NCBI GenBank assembly: GCA_023101885.1
Contig: JALPQD010000411.1
Span: forward strand, 933,909-997,908
Source of the DNA: Typhlomys cinereus
Lineage: Eukaryota > Chordata > Mammalia > Rodentia > Platacanthomyidae
DNA length: 64,000 bases
Reading direction: 5' to 3'
Shown here: piece by piece, positions 12,301 to 21,640 of the stretch
Layout of the letters: every line of letters starts with the position of its first letter
Numbering within the stretch: the stretch's first letter is position 1
Position numbers and translations under genes: made by a program
Notes under the pieces: model-generated
Told to the model about the DNA's origin: nothing
Database searches by the model: none
Seen by the model: the letters and a program-made list of their open reading frames with translations, nothing else

Positions 12301-13835
12301 AAAGAGGAAGCTCAGGGAGATGATGGGGGAGAAAGAAAGAAAGGAAAAAGGGGTATTGAGCAGGAATGAGGGCCTATCAAGACAGATAGGATGAAAGACA
12401 CCCCAACTGGAACACGGTGGGCCACACACATGCAAAAAGTCTTGAAAATAGGAGGGAAGAAGGGTTGCAATGGGAAAAGAGGAGGGGATGGAACTAGGAG
12501 CAGGGGGTAGAAATAGTATGCATTCACTGTATTCATGTATGAACTCCAAAAATAAAATAATAACTTGAATAAAAAGGCAAGTAGGAAAGGAAAGCTAAAG
12601 TCAGATTTTCTATCTCTGGAATAGAAACAATCTGGCTTCGAAGTTACCCTCAAAACCTACCACTCTTAGTCTCAACCTGCATTTATAGTTAGACATTTAT
12701 AAAGAACGCGATCTAAAGAGAAAACTTTCCCCCCACAAATGAAGCGCCCAAACAAACAAACAAACAAAATAAAAGAACTGCTCACTTGGGAGAAGTCACT
12801 AAATGTAAATAAACCTCGAATGGTTAAATCTCCACCGAGTATTTAGAGAAATCATGCTTTACTCCTATGAAAAGACATGTTGAAAATAGCGACAGAAATA
12901 TAGCTCGTGAGCCATAAAAGAGGGACAGGACAATATTTGTCTTGGGTTAGAAGGGATCGTCCCTGGGGATTAAGGGCACTCTTCCAGCATAGCACAGTGA
13001 CAGAGCCTGCCAACACTTCAGAGTACGAAAATGCAGCGCTTGGGAAAGTTGGCACGGGGCTTGTTATCTTTGGAAGGACGTATGTGAAGTTCCTTACGGA
13101 GATCCTTCTGAAAGATTTATGCTCCAGGAAAGTGAGGTGCTCCGCCAACTCAACGGGCTCCAGATGGTCAAACAGCAGACAGGCCTTTCCCTTCTTGGAG
13201 ACTTTCTTCCTCTGTGTGACTCTTCTCATCCAGTCGTAGGAAGGACTATGAAAGAACAGCGGCCCTTGGTCAATGGGCTGAAAAGGTATTTCACTCAATG
13301 GAAGTTGTTAACCTACTGACTCTGTAACTCTTGGCCGACTACCAGGAGCTGGGGCAAAATATATGCCCTGCCTTTCACATTTGAAGAGGAAATTGACCCA
13401 TTGCAATAGAACTCGGAGTTGTTTTTCCAGGTAGGGTAGGTTAACTCTGGTCCATCCAGAATCTCTTTATTTACTTTTCCTTGTCACCAAGCAAGTTCTG
13501 GACCATAAAGGAGAGGTCAGGACTAGGTTGTGAATTTAGGAATCTATCAGTCCACAGATGTGATTTAAGGTACTTGGAAGCCACCACGACTGTTCCAACA
13601 TTTTAACATAATACAGATTATCTGAAAAACTTGTTCTAAAGACAGAGGCCTAGTTCTTAACGGCAGAAAACCTGATTTGCCAGGAATGAGTCTGAATGAT
13701 GGGCATTGTGAACCAACATCCGAGACGGCAGCTGGGGTAGTCACTATTGGTGACAGTCAAGTTAATGGATTTTTGTGTGTATGTGTGTGCATGTGTGCAT
13801 GTGTGTGTGCATGCGCATGCATGTGTGTGTGTGTG

Positions 13836-13880
<45 letters not shown>

Positions 13881-16800
13881 CAGAGGGCGTTGTGTGCCTG
13901 TGGATGCCCAAGGGTGATTTCAGGAATCACCCTGGGTTGTTTCTACCTTGTATTTACTTTGTCCTGGAGTTTCCCAGGCTCTGTCTTCTAGGTTCAGAAG
14001 TACAGACTATTGCCGTTTCCACTTGGAGTTTTTACATGGGATTTGGGATCTGAACTCAGGACTGTCTGCTTATGAGACAGAGGTTTAAAAACACCCTTGA
14101 ACTCTCTCTCTCTGTTGGTGACTCTTAAAAGAGCGTTTCAGGTAATGAAAATGCCTGGACCACAAGAGTATGTACACTTTTGGCTCATACCTGAAATCCT
14201 AGCACTGAAGAAACTGAGGCAGGAGAATCATCCCAAGTGTGAGTCCATCCTGGTCTGCACAGTGAGTTGCAGGCCAGTGTGGGTGCCACTGTGAAATCGC
14301 ATCTTAAAAACCAAACCAAAGAGTATACATTTGCAAGATGGATGCCCACAGGGTTCATTAGAGAGTTTTCCTTGTGCAAAGCAAGCTAGTATGCATGAAA
14401 TGAGTCTTGTTAGTCTTAAGTTCCTGATAACCAGGCTAACCAATTCACAGCACAACTATGGTCAATGTTGTACAACCTCGGGCCAACCTTACAACCACTG
14501 TGGTGCAAGCTTCTTGAATGAATGTATCGATCACTTGGGAATCTTCTGAAAGCAGAGATTCCAATCAGCAGGTCCGGGGAGGAGTCCAGGATTCTACTTT
14601 TCAATGGGCTTCCAGAAAAAGTCAGCGTTGCTGATCAAGTAGCCAGGGCATAAGAGACATTAGCTAGATTCAGGTTCAGGAAGTGAGTACTGAGCAACTT
14701 TTCCAAATGGTATCTTGTGTACTTTTTGGCTGCTGGTAATAAGTCCCATGAGAAAGGTATGATCTCATCTTGCAAATTAATTGCAACTTGGGGCTGGACA
14801 GATGGCTCGGGGCTAAGTCTCTGCCTCACAAGCAGAAGGCTCTGAGTTCAGACCCCAAATCCCATTTTAAAAAACAGCAGAAATGATGGCAACCTGGCTT
14901 TCTGGCTCTAGCAGGCGGAGCCTAGGAAACTCCAGAGCAAAGCAAAGAGGAGGTAGTACAATCCAGGGTGATTCCCGAAGTTACCCTTGGGCCTTCACAA
15001 GCACACACAGTAAATACTCTCTGATATACACAGAAACACACAGACACACACCCCCAAAAATAAAATTTAAAAAATTTTTAACTGCAGCTTAGAGAGACAG
15101 GTTATGCCAGTGCAACTTAGATAGCAGGTTATGCCAGTGTAGCTGTGTTCACTGCGGTGAAACTGTCTTTAAAGCATAACCTTCAATTCTGGAGTGTCAG
15201 TGTGCATTCGGGGCCCAGTAGGGTCATCACTAGTCCCCTCCCAAAGTGAGTGAGTTGCACGAAGTTGCAAAGAACTGTGCCATGCTTACACACTAGATGT
15301 GTCCATGAGACTGATGTGCTTTTCATAGCCTAGCTGACTGGCTACTTCCCGGAATTCCTCCGTCATCCGAATCAAGCCAAGATCCAAATTAAATTCTGCA
15401 GGAAACTTCAGAATCCAGTACCTGTAATGGATAAGTACTTTTGACAGCTAGAAGTACTCAAAGTGGGTCTCCATGGAAACTATTGGGCCATTTTATGAAC
15501 TATATTTAACGTGGAATCCAGAACCAGGCTACCGATTAGCCATCTTTCCTCAATCCCAACCACCTCAATGAGTTTCTCTGATGGTCCAATCAAGAGCCAA
15601 GGTCCACCCACCCCAAGTCTCTCCCTGAGTCTCTACAGAAGCACAGCTGAGGGGAGCTTTCCCTGAATTCGTGCCAAGTCAGGCAAATGCATATTGTGAG
15701 AGAGTAGAAGAGAGTTGAATCCACCCTCTTCTTGAGCTTCCCTAATGCATCCATCATTACTTGATCTCTAGTTCATAAAGTTCATCTCACCCCATCCACC
15801 GGGGATAGAGAACATGTTTTAGCAAAGTCAGGGACATAATCTCTGCTACTTGGAAATTGCCAACAATCCCAGAACCAAAAACTCTAAGAAGTTAAATGTG
15901 TAAGCGTGTGCTTACCTCATGAAGTAGCAGATCTTCAATCGAAACTCGTCACAGCTTTCTCCACTGGCACAGCGATACGTAGGCTAGTTAAAGAAAAGGT
16001 CCTTGCGCCTTCTTCTTTTGCACACACCTAGCACTAATTCAGTTTTGATAAAATTCCTAACGAGAGGGCTCTATGACTGCTTTAGGGTTCTAGGTTGAAC
16101 TCCTCAGTTTCAAACACTGAAATCCAAAAAGCCCCAGATCTGTAACTTTTGGAGGGTTACAAAGCCCTCCAAACATTTCATATCCTGATCATATGCAACA
16201 GCACTGTCAAGACAGAAGTCCACTGAAAGTAGAACTCACAGCCTAGATGTCCACTTCCACAAGACTTCCACAGTCGTTGGTCTATCAACATTTCACCAGG
16301 ATGGAGTAAAGATCTCAAGAAACACTACACCTCCCTGAGGGATTGTTTAAGACTAATGCCAGACAGGAGAAGGAGAGCTTCTTTATTCAACGATTTACCC
16401 CTCATACTTGTCATCCATACTCCAGCAGTACTCAGCACTTGCCAGTACAGACATCCCAGATGAATCCCAGTGGGCACACATTAAAAAAAAGATATCAAAA
16501 ACATAGGGAAACTGACTAGAAAGGAGAAAATATGAAGTGGGATAGGAGTAGACCGGGATTGGGTAGTAACGGATAAAAACACAAATTTATTGTATTTATG
16601 TATGAAAGTTATGAAGAATAAAAAAAGTAGTGTGTAAAACTACCTTCAGGCTACATGTATAAGGTACATACAAAATAGATGAATTTCACCTTCAGACTTG
16701 GGTATCATCCTCGTGTCACCTCACTATACAAGTGTAAATATTATAATTTTGTTAAAAACCTAAAATGTGAAATATTTTGGTCCCAAGGCTTTTGGATAAG

Positions 16801-19800
16801 AGAAATTCAACTTGTGAGTACTAGAATGAGGAAAGAATCGGGGCTGACCACTTAAACCTGAATAATTGTGGTGGATAATATTGGTTACCAATTTGACAGA
16901 CTATAGAATCACTTAGTGGACAAGCTCTTGGGTACACCTGTGAAGGAAGCATCGTCTAGGTTAGGTTAGCCTCTGAGCATGTCTCTAAAGGATTACCTAG
17001 ATTATGTTAATGGGAGTAGGAAGGTCCACCTTAATTCTGGACAGTACCATCCCATAGGCTAAGGTCCTGGACTGAATACAAAGGAGAAAGAGATCTGTGC
17101 ATTAACAGTCATTACTCCCTGCTTTTGACAGAAGATGCGGTATGACAAGCTGGCACCTCGATCTTCAGTTATCATGATTTCATCACCATAATGAATAGTT
17201 ACCTGGATCTGTAAGCCTTAAATTGCTTTTGTCAAGTATTTTGTCACAACATTGAGATAAGTAACAGATACACTAATCAAACTTGACTCTTCCATGCTCA
17301 GGGATATAGTTTGGTCTGCAGGAGAAGTTACTTCTAAGTTTAGGAATACCTTCCTGAGTACTTTATATTTCCAAGTGTACATAATTAAAATTGACAGTAT
17401 ATAGAAGCACTAGTATAGTCAAATGAATCAAATCTAGGATTTGTGCTTTGTATACAATTATTCTAATTTCATTCATATTTGATTGATATTTTCAGGTATA
17501 TTAATATAAAAGTTGTATTATTGGCACTTAAGTCTATCAATGATTCTTTTTCAAACAAACACTTATTGAGGTGCTACAATGAACATAGAGTGGGCAAGGA
17601 ATAATTGAAAAGGAGGAAAATTTAAGAAATGTTGACTTGTAGATTTTTTTTTCATGTATGTGTGTATTATTGTTTTGCTTTAGGTTTCCCAAGGTTTGCA
17701 TTTCAAGGTCAAAATTACAGACTACTCCCATATATGGCATTTTTATGTGTGATCTGGGGATCTGAACTCAGGTCCTTTTGCTTGTAAAACGAAGGCTTTA
17801 ATCAGTGAGTTATCTTCCTCAACCTGTCAATTTTCAATTTTATGCCATCTGAACTTTCCTGTATTAGGTTTTAATATACTCACCCCTCTCTCTTTGTTTT
17901 TCAGGCATCAGCAGACTTATTAGGGTGAGGAACATTTGTAGGCATGCTCCATGGGTGATGCTGGATCACTGGGAGACTATACCACATGGGCTTGATTGCA
18001 CTTCTTCCTACACTTCAAGATTGATCTCATGAAACTCTTAGCCCATTGGACACTGGGATCTTGCTACTTCCAAAGCAAGTGACTCTTTATCCTCTCTAAC
18101 ATCACCTTCTTCTCTGAGGTTGAGGTAATGGAAGGAAGTAATAGAAAGAGAGGCTTGAGCTAGCCAGGTGGATCTTCCTTGGCCCAGGGAGCCTTGACAG
18201 GCAATAATAGCATTAGGTGGGTTTTGTCCCTGCCAAGATCTCCTTGTCCTCTAGATTTTCTACTCAGGCAGGACCTCCTGGGTTTACAGGAGGAAGTGAC
18301 ACTAGAGATTGCATAATAAACATGGACCAGGGATTAAAGCCTCCTTGTGCTGTGAGACTGCTTCAATTGTGAGTCATTTACCTTGCGATCAGTTTTCAAG
18401 ACTGTATTTCGTGAAGCAGTAGCTGCTGCAAACTGTAGCTGAAAGCTCTCGTTACAAAACGGGAGTTCCAGCTAAAGGAGCGATCTATTTTTCCAGGCTT
18501 ATTCGGATATTCTTTTGTTCTTATGTCAGAATGAAACCTAAAATTAGAATCAATCAACAAATTATAATAAACCTTCTAGAATGCTCATTGTACCTTGCCA
18601 ACAAAGAAAAATGTGAGAACGAAGCCAGTCTTTGTGCCTGAGGCAAAACATATTACATCTTCTCTACGTGTCTAGAAGGAAAATATTAGGTCTTGAATCA
18701 ATATTGTGTATGTTAGTGATGTGCTGTATGTTGCAGGCATGTATATGCATGGCATGTGTGTGGAGGTCAGAGGACAACTTTTCAAGTGTCAGTTCTCTCT
18801 TGTTTAATGGAGCCACGGTTTCTCTCATTATTTCTATTGTTCCACAAGCCTCCAGCTGGTCTTCCTGTTTCTGCCATCTACCTTGCTGGGATTACAGATG
18901 TACACCATTACATCAAGCTTTCTACACAGGCTCCAGGATTAAACTCGTCTCCAGGCTTGCAAAGCAAGCTCTTTTACCCACCGAGTTATCCCTCCAGCCC
19001 GAAATATCCTTCCATTGCGCTAATGCTCAAAACAGCTAAGACAAGTTAGAGGCCTGCGACCCACAGCTTCTGTTTCATTTCACAGCTTAGTGATGATTTC
19101 CACGTAGAGCCAAAGCATCCAGCGCAGAGCCAACGATTTGGTGCATCATCCAGATGTTTTGTCTAGACAACTCTTATATTCTCATAACAGCGGGGTAGCT
19201 GAAGACTGCTTATTCATCTTAACTTACTGGCTTTGGAGAGACACGCTGTATAAATACAGAACTTGATTTATGATTATAAAAATTATACAGTAGTTGAAAA
19301 GATATATGCAGAGAAGTTTTTCTGCCAGTTCTGTGGAAGATAAATACCACCGATGCATCAGCAGGACTATTCTTGGCAAATAACTGTTATTCAACTCTCC
19401 ATTGTCATCTGTCAGAGATAAAATAAGGGTGAGAAGATAACAGTGTTAGTCTTTTCTTCTAACATCGCTGGAGAAATATGTCCAAGTTTCGCATGAGTCC
19501 AAATATCATTGACTTCCTACTGCTGATGATATTTCCTTTCAAATTAAAGTAGATGGATACCACCACTCATGTATCTACAGTTGGAGAATTTAGCAAACAT
19601 AAAAATTAAAGACATCTGGATAAATTTAACTTGACATGAATGATGACTAATTTTTGGTCTAAGTATGGCCCAGACATTTTTTGGGAAACACAATGAAAAT
19701 GTTGCTCATCTGAAATCTAAGCATAAACAATCATCCTGCATTTTATCTGATATCCCTACTCTGGCTTGAACTCTGACTCTTATTGTAATCGATTAGACGA

Positions 19801-20447
19801 AGTACTCCCAATGTTCCTTGTAGGAGTAGGTACATACATAACAAAAAAACCTATATGTCTGTGAAGCCTATTATTTGGTAAGAGATAGAAAAATGTGCAA
19901 AAATATAAAGCACATTGGATTGTGCAACACTCACATGTGTGAGTCAAAAGACCAGACAGTTATGACAGCAGTAGATACTATATACATCAGAAGCCATGCT
20001 GGACATTGGGACTGTAGAAGTCACCAGCGTTTCTAACAGATTATTAGGAATGGCATTATGGCATGCGTGTCTGAGTGGACAACTATGACTGGCCTTCAAG
20101 AAGAATTTCAGTGAAAGAAGTAAAATAAAGACACGGAAGTATAGAGAAGTGCAAGGAATGTTCCAGAAATAATAAGCAGGCAGTTTGGCTGGTGTATAAA
20201 TTATAGGCAGTGAAGAGAAAGAAATGCCAAGACAAGCAACACTAAGAGACAATTGGAAACAGTTCTTAAAAACCGAGGTCAGAAGCTGAAACCTGTCTTG
20301 TAAGCAATCTGCCTCCGAGTTAAGGCAAGTGACAGTTTTGAGATGCAACACAAGGGATCACACGGGAAAGCTCCTACCGAACATCTCAATGCACGTGGTC
20401 AGCAGCTCGTCAAGTGTCGCAGCTTTCCCAAGGCCACTGGACCCCAT
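6070..20447 (-). CDS. Rasgrp3: RASGRP3, 5' coding half (8 spliced segments)
   Basis: The gene encodes a RAS guanyl-releasing protein 3-type exchange factor. It loads GTP onto Ras and Rap and is recruited to membranes by diacylglycerol, downstream of receptors in B cells and endothelium (family knowledge). Coding segments on the minus strand are 20447-20378, 19408-19306, 15978-15916, 15421-15290, 13245-13098, 10286-10113, 9318-9202 and 6345-6070. Together they give 361 codons with no frame break. Residues about 1-125 are the REM domain and about 150-361 are the RasGEF catalytic domain. The match to remembered human RASGRP3 is nearly continuous and closer than to RASGRP1. The C-terminal end of the GEF domain, the EF hands and the C1 domain lie outside the left edge. 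All but one intron are GT-AG; the exception is an AT-AC intron. Confidence 0.96.
6346..7349. other. RASGRP3 intron, right part of 6346-9201
   Basis: This stretch of the 2856-nt intron shows no named repeat. It includes a short G-rich patch at about 6490-6500. Confidence 0.4.
7350..7590 (+). repeat. L1 3' UTR fragment (lineage 3)
   Basis: It shares the block CATGTGAAAAGACTTCAAAG...GGAGGGAGTCTGGC-like sequence and the ending AATTCACTATATTCCTG...GAATAAAAAAG with copies at 11105, 12240, 16205 and 55190. Purine-rich 3' UTR sequence and a terminal A-rich end are typical of rodent L1. Confidence 0.6.
7591..8254. other. unassigned intronic stretch
   Basis: I see no named feature. The sequence is AT-rich and includes a short AAACCAAAACCAAACCAAAA-like patch near 8045. 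Confidence 0.3.
8255..8665 (+). mobile_element. URR1-like hAT non-autonomous DNA transposon, decayed
   Basis: The start GCAGGTGTCAACTTAATTCA and the end region (TTTGGCCTTGTATTCACATC followed by AGGAAAGAATAACTGGAAC) resemble the termini of URR1, where GTGTCAACTTGA begins the element and a TTTTATCACAGCAACAGAAA-like motif ends it. The middle is poorly preserved. Confidence 0.45.
9202..9318 (-). CDS. Rasgrp3: RASGRP3 coding exon (residues ~231-269)
   Basis: This exon of 117 nt (39 codons, phase 0/0) reads [20 protein letters not shown] followed by [25 protein letters not shown]...GL..S.I.RL..T is a signature of the RasGEF catalytic helices that bind Ras. The acceptor is ttttttactacag/AAG and the donor AAG/gtacaatgg, a weaker donor than its neighbours because +4 and +5 depart from AG. 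Confidence 0.96.
9480..9893 (+). repeat. L1 3' UTR fragment (lineage 2)
   Basis: It is similar to the reverse complements of 27602-27935 and 47590-48065. Shared words include GGGACTAAAGCTGGATGAGT, the GGTGGCCC block, and an ending in AATATGCTTGTAAAACTAAA. It sits in the 794-nt intron 9319-10112 at its left edge and the intron before it; no coding sequence remains. Confidence 0.55.
10113..10286 (-). CDS. Rasgrp3: RASGRP3 coding exon (residues ~173-230)
   Basis: This exon of 174 nt (58 codons, phase 0/0) runs from [20 protein letters not shown] to [13 protein letters not shown]. It encodes the early catalytic-domain helices, with the [11 protein letters not shown] and [15 protein letters not shown] segments conserved in RasGRP exchange factors. 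The acceptor is cttcctttgtag/TTC and the donor AAG/gtaatcc. Confidence 0.96.
10824..11104 (+). repeat. B2-superfamily SINE with A-rich tail
   Basis: It opens with GGGCTGGAGAGATGGCTCAG and GGTTAAGACTCTGCCTTACA, has box-B-like GGTCCTGAGTTCAGTTCCC, and then the GGCGGAGCCTGGGAAATCTC block, here duplicated in part (10930 and 10997). It ends in A-runs instead of (CA)n. Imperfect direct repeats (aaaatgtaagagt / aagaatgtgagagt) flank it. Confidence 0.85.
11105..11640 (+). repeat. L1 3' UTR fragment (lineage 3) with internal (GGGA)n/(GA)n
   Basis: It shares CATGACAGGGCTGTGGCACC, GGCCTATCAACAT and GGGCCACACATGCAAAAAGA with the copies at 16205 and 55190. An internal purine run at about 11325-11373 (GGGA then GA) is a microsatellite that grew inside the element. 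It ends in AAGAATAAAAACACAAAATA. Confidence 0.7.
11661..11756 (+). repeat. ID SINE
   Basis: It matches the ID/BC1-like head well: GAGGCTGGGAACATAGCTGA, then GGCAGAGCATTTGCTTGGCA, then AAGGCCCTGGGTTTGATCTC and an A-rich end. Confidence 0.75.
12031..12120 (+). repeat. ID SINE, diverged
   Basis: The head GACTGGGGACGCACCAGTTC, the middle GGTAGAACACTTACCAAGCA, and GGGCCCTGGGGTTAGTCCCC before an A-rich tail show an older ID copy with small insertions. Confidence 0.6.
12240..12575 (+). repeat. L1 3' UTR fragment (lineage 3)
   Basis: It contains GGGCCACACACATGCAAAAA, GTCTTGAAAATAGGAGGGAA and the terminal CATTCACTGTATTCATGTAT followed by AAATAAAATAATAA, as in the other lineage-3 copies. Confidence 0.6.
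13098..13245 (-). CDS. Rasgrp3: RASGRP3 coding exon (residues ~123-172)
   Basis: This exon of 148 nt begins with the last base of a split Val codon and then encodes [40 protein letters not shown] and EHKSFRRIS. It is the start of the RasGEF catalytic domain; FDHLEP.ELAEHLT.LE is the classic entry motif. The acceptor is ttctttcatag/T and the donor TCC/gtaaggaac. A remembered human sequence has I for V at one site (EPIELAEH). Confidence 0.96.
13246..13770. other. unassigned intronic stretch
   Basis: Unique-looking intron with no named repeat. Confidence 0.35.
13771..14093 (-). repeat. B2-superfamily SINE with long (TG)n tail
   Basis: An interrupted (TG)n run at 13775-13879 precedes the shared body (GCCCAAGGGTGATTTCAGGA, GAGTTTCCCAGGCTCTG) and the reversed box-B region (GATCTGAACTCAGGAC). 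The 5' head is truncated at the right after GAGACAGAGGTTTAA. Confidence 0.8.
14170..14325 (+). repeat. B1 SINE
   Basis: The copy shows a B1-like order: GGCTCATACCTGAAATCCTA, GCACTGAAGAAACTGAGGCA, then a AAAACCAAACCAAA tail. It is moderately diverged. Confidence 0.7.
14326..14790. other. unassigned intronic stretch
   Basis: No repeat or exon recognised. Confidence 0.3.
14791..15072 (+). repeat. B2-superfamily SINE with CA-rich tail
   Basis: Head GGGCTGGACAGATGGCTCGG, box-B-like GGCTCTGAGTTCAGACCCC, body GGCGGAGCCTAGGAAACTCC and a degenerate CA tail. Imperfect direct repeats (ttaattgcaactt / ttaactgcagctt) flank it, which marks a retrotransposition event. Confidence 0.8.
15290..15421 (-). CDS. 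Rasgrp3: RASGRP3 coding exon (residues ~79-123)
   Basis: This exon of 132 nt completes a split Arg codon (AG/G), then reads [20 protein letters not shown] and [20 protein letters not shown], and ends TSS plus two bases of a Val codon. It encodes the C-terminal half of the REM domain. The acceptor is atccattacag/G and the donor GTGT/gtaagc read as GT/gtaagc; alternative registers of the donor would break the frame with the next exon. Confidence 0.95.
15916..15978 (-). CDS. Rasgrp3: RASGRP3 coding exon downstream of AT-AC intron (residues ~58-79)
   Basis: This exon of 63 nt gives the final G of a split Met codon, then [20 protein letters not shown] and AG of Arg79. It is part of the REM domain. 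The donor is ATGAG/gtaagc. The acceptor ends in AC, not AG: ctttaactagcctac/G. Using the upstream AG (ctag) instead would insert extra residues and break the frame, so the AC site is the right choice. Confidence 0.94.
16205..16630 (+). repeat. L1 3' UTR fragment (lineage 3)
   Basis: Shared landmarks are GGTCTATCAACATTTCACCA, CACCTCCCTGAGGGATTG, CAGTGGGCACACATTAAAAA and a terminal AAATTTATTGTATTTATGTA followed by AAGAATAAAAAA. Confidence 0.65.
16865..17285 (+). mobile_element. URR1 DNA transposon (hAT group, non-autonomous)
   Basis: The order of landmarks matches URR1: TACCAATTTGACAGACTATA, GAATCACTTAGTGGACAAGC, GGATTACCTAGATTATGTTA, GACAAGCTGGCACCTCGATC, then ACCTGGATCTGTAAGCC and a TTGCTTTTGTCAAGTATTTT / GTCACAACATTGAGATAAGTA end. 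It is rodent-specific and old. Confidence 0.65.
17286..17645. other. unassigned, AT-rich
   Basis: AT-rich intron sequence. The piece CAAACACTTATTGAGGTGCT near 17556 recalls the TTATTGAGCACCTACTATGT motif of ancient mammalian repeats, but too little is left to name it. Confidence 0.3.
17646..17827 (-). repeat. B2-superfamily SINE, diverged and internally deleted
   Basis: The GGTTTCCCAAGGTTTGCATT block and the reversed head GGATCTGAACTCAGGTCCTT, GCTTGTAAAACGAAGGCTTT are recognisable. The first part of the body next to the TG tail is deleted. Confidence 0.7.
18382..18471 (-). other. candidate cryptic exon inside the AT-AC intron
   Basis: A 90-nt block on the minus strand is bounded by cgctcctttag/C and AAG/gtaaatg. 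It holds several CpGs (CCCG, AACGAG, CACGAA, GATCGC) unlike its surroundings and one frame is open throughout. In the phase set by the flanking RASGRP3 exons it reaches TGA. Its U2-type sites do not pair with the U12 donor upstream. I do not recognise the translation. It may be only a conserved non-coding element or chance. Confidence 0.2.
18715..18999 (-). repeat. B3 SINE
   Basis: Reverse-oriented B3: TGTGGAGGTCAGAGGACAAC at the left, GGTCTTCCTGTTTCTGCC, TGCTGGGATTACAGATGTAC in the middle, and the tRNA-like head reversed (ACCCACCGAGTTATCCCTCC AGCCC) at the right end. Confidence 0.8.
19306..19408 (-). CDS. Rasgrp3: RASGRP3 coding exon upstream of AT-AC intron (residues ~24-58)
   Basis: This exon of 103 nt completes Asp24, then reads [20 protein letters not shown] and [13 protein letters not shown], followed by AT of the split Met58 codon. 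It encodes REM-domain helices. The acceptor is ttatctctgacag/AT. The exon edge is followed by ATATCTTTTC instead of GT, the donor of a U12 AT-AC intron. Lengths and phases agree with both neighbours. Confidence 0.95.
19409..20377. other. RASGRP3 intron between first two coding exons
   Basis: A 969-nt GT-AG intron. I see no named repeat in it. Confidence 0.5.
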
Positions 20448-20576
20448 GGTTATTTAGCCGTTGTCAAAAAACTGGAGACATTCTCATCAGCAGACAGGCC
20501 GTCTCCATAGTCGTGTGAACCGGTGGTTTTCTTATCCAGTGGAAGCCTCTGTTCCTAGTTGTACTTCAAGAAAAGG
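20378..20576 (-). CDS. Rasgrp3: RASGRP3 first coding exon with start codon
   Basis: The coding part is 20447-20378 (70 nt): [20 protein letters not shown] then EMF and the first base of Asp24. The start follows family practice: this ATG opens the remembered human N terminus, and its context (aataaccATGG) has G at +4 with a purine at -3 absent. The donor is TTCG/gtaggag. About 129 nt of 5' UTR precede it if the acceptor is ttgttcttgtttgtttag at 20577; an AG at 20557 is a weaker alternative. The UTR limit is an inference. Confidence 0.93.
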
Positions 20577-20603
20577 CTAAACAAACAAGAACAAAATTTT
20601 ATC

Positions 20604-20890
20604 AGGGGCTGGAGGGATGGCTCAGTAGGCAAAGAGCTTGCAGAACAACCAGAGTTTTGGGTCCTCAGGTCCCACATTAAATGCTAGATGCAATGGCATA
20701 GCATCTGTGATCCCTGCGAGACAACGGGAAAAGGGAAGTTGAGAACCAAGAATCTCCAGAAAGTTTCAGGCCAACCAGCCTGACTTACACAACAGTTTCA
20801 CTGTGTAAGATACACCGGCTCAAACAAGGCAGAAAGGCAAGGAATAAAATCCAAAGGTTGTCCTCTATTTTCACACGTATGCCATGCATA
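20604..20890 (+). repeat. B3 SINE
   Basis: Head GGGCTGGAGGGATGGCTCAG, middle GCATCTGTGATCCCTGCGAG, then CAAACAAGGCAGAAAGGCAA and CCAAAGGTTGTCCTCTATTT, the B3 end. It lies just upstream of the first coding exon of RASGRP3 in gene direction. Confidence 0.75.
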
Positions 20891-20904
20891 TATGCCCATG
20901 CATC

Positions 20905-20952
20905 TCTCTTTCTCTTTCTCTCTCTCTCTGTATTTCTCTCTGTCTCTGTATC

Positions 20953-20993
<41 letters not shown>

Positions 20994-21047
20994 CACATGC
21001 ACACACACACACACATGCACACGCACACACACACGCACACACACAAT
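20905..21047 (+). repeat. (TC)n then (CA)n compound microsatellite
   Basis: A (TC)-rich run (about 20905-20945) passes into an interrupted (CA)n run (about 20955-21045). It continues from the 3' end of the B3 element and was probably seeded by it. Confidence 0.9.
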
Positions 21048-21534
21048 TTATCAGACTTGATTCAGATCAGAGCTCAAGTTATTACTTTCCTACCTGCCCC
21101 CCACAAATGACTTCCACTCACTCACTGTAATTTTCTAGAAGTACTAAATTGACAGAAACGACATTGACTGACACGAGAGTACTTGTTGCGCTCTCTCTTG
21201 GCATGTTTGGTGCTTTGAGATCACAGATCTCAGTTAAAATACCACTTCTGTCTGCAGATGGAAAGTTTGTGAAAGAGTATCTCACACTTCCTTCATATTA
21301 CTTACATTCTTAAATAGTAAGATATTCAAGAATTTTGTAAACATTACCTGTTGTAATGTTATTGCAAATATACAGAGGGAAAGACATTTTTGAACACAAA
21401 TGTATTCATAAGCATCATCCTCAGTAATCAGGTAAATTGCTAACAAAATTCTATTTTCCTAAGTGTGGGAATAATCACATTATTCCTCCTGGTAGTAAAA
21501 AATATTAACAGTAGCTTGTTAAACCTGATATGAC

Positions 21535-21640
21535 AGATGTTTCGCTTTTATTACCCAACTTGACTTTCATAATGACGCTATGAGGGAGAAATTATTATCC
21601 CCTACTTAGAGGCAATCTTGTGGGATCCACAGAGCTCAGC
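21535..21640 (+). repeat. MIR SINE fragment
   Basis: CTTTCATAATGACGCTATGA followed by GGGAGAAATTATTATCCCC resembles the MIR stretch about CCTATGAGGTAGGTATTATTATCCCC. Confidence 0.55.

Larger units (their letters stand above)
15979..19305 (-). other. Rasgrp3: U12-type AT-AC intron of RASGRP3
   Basis: This 3327-nt intron begins ATATCTTTTC (consensus ATATCCTTT) and ends AC. Its branch-site-like TTTTCTTTAACT places the branch adenosine about ten bases before the end, the short spacing expected for minor-spliceosome introns. The exon joins AT/G, making the Met of the conserved LLCMYR. No GT lies at the 5' exon edge and no usable AG at the 3' edge. It would need the U11/U12/U4atac/U6atac machinery. 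Repeats within it are listed separately. Confidence 0.93.

Noticed and set aside
15979..15990. Ordinary AG acceptor (ctag) for the exon at 15916-15978
   Set aside because: It would add five bases and break the frame with the upstream exon, and no GT donor exists at 19305. The AT-AC pair solves both.
19080..19240. First guess for the RASGRP3 exon encoding [13 protein letters not shown], from a chance ATGATGCAC
   Set aside because: The true exon was found at 19306-19408 with full-length identity; this stretch does not translate to RASGRP3.
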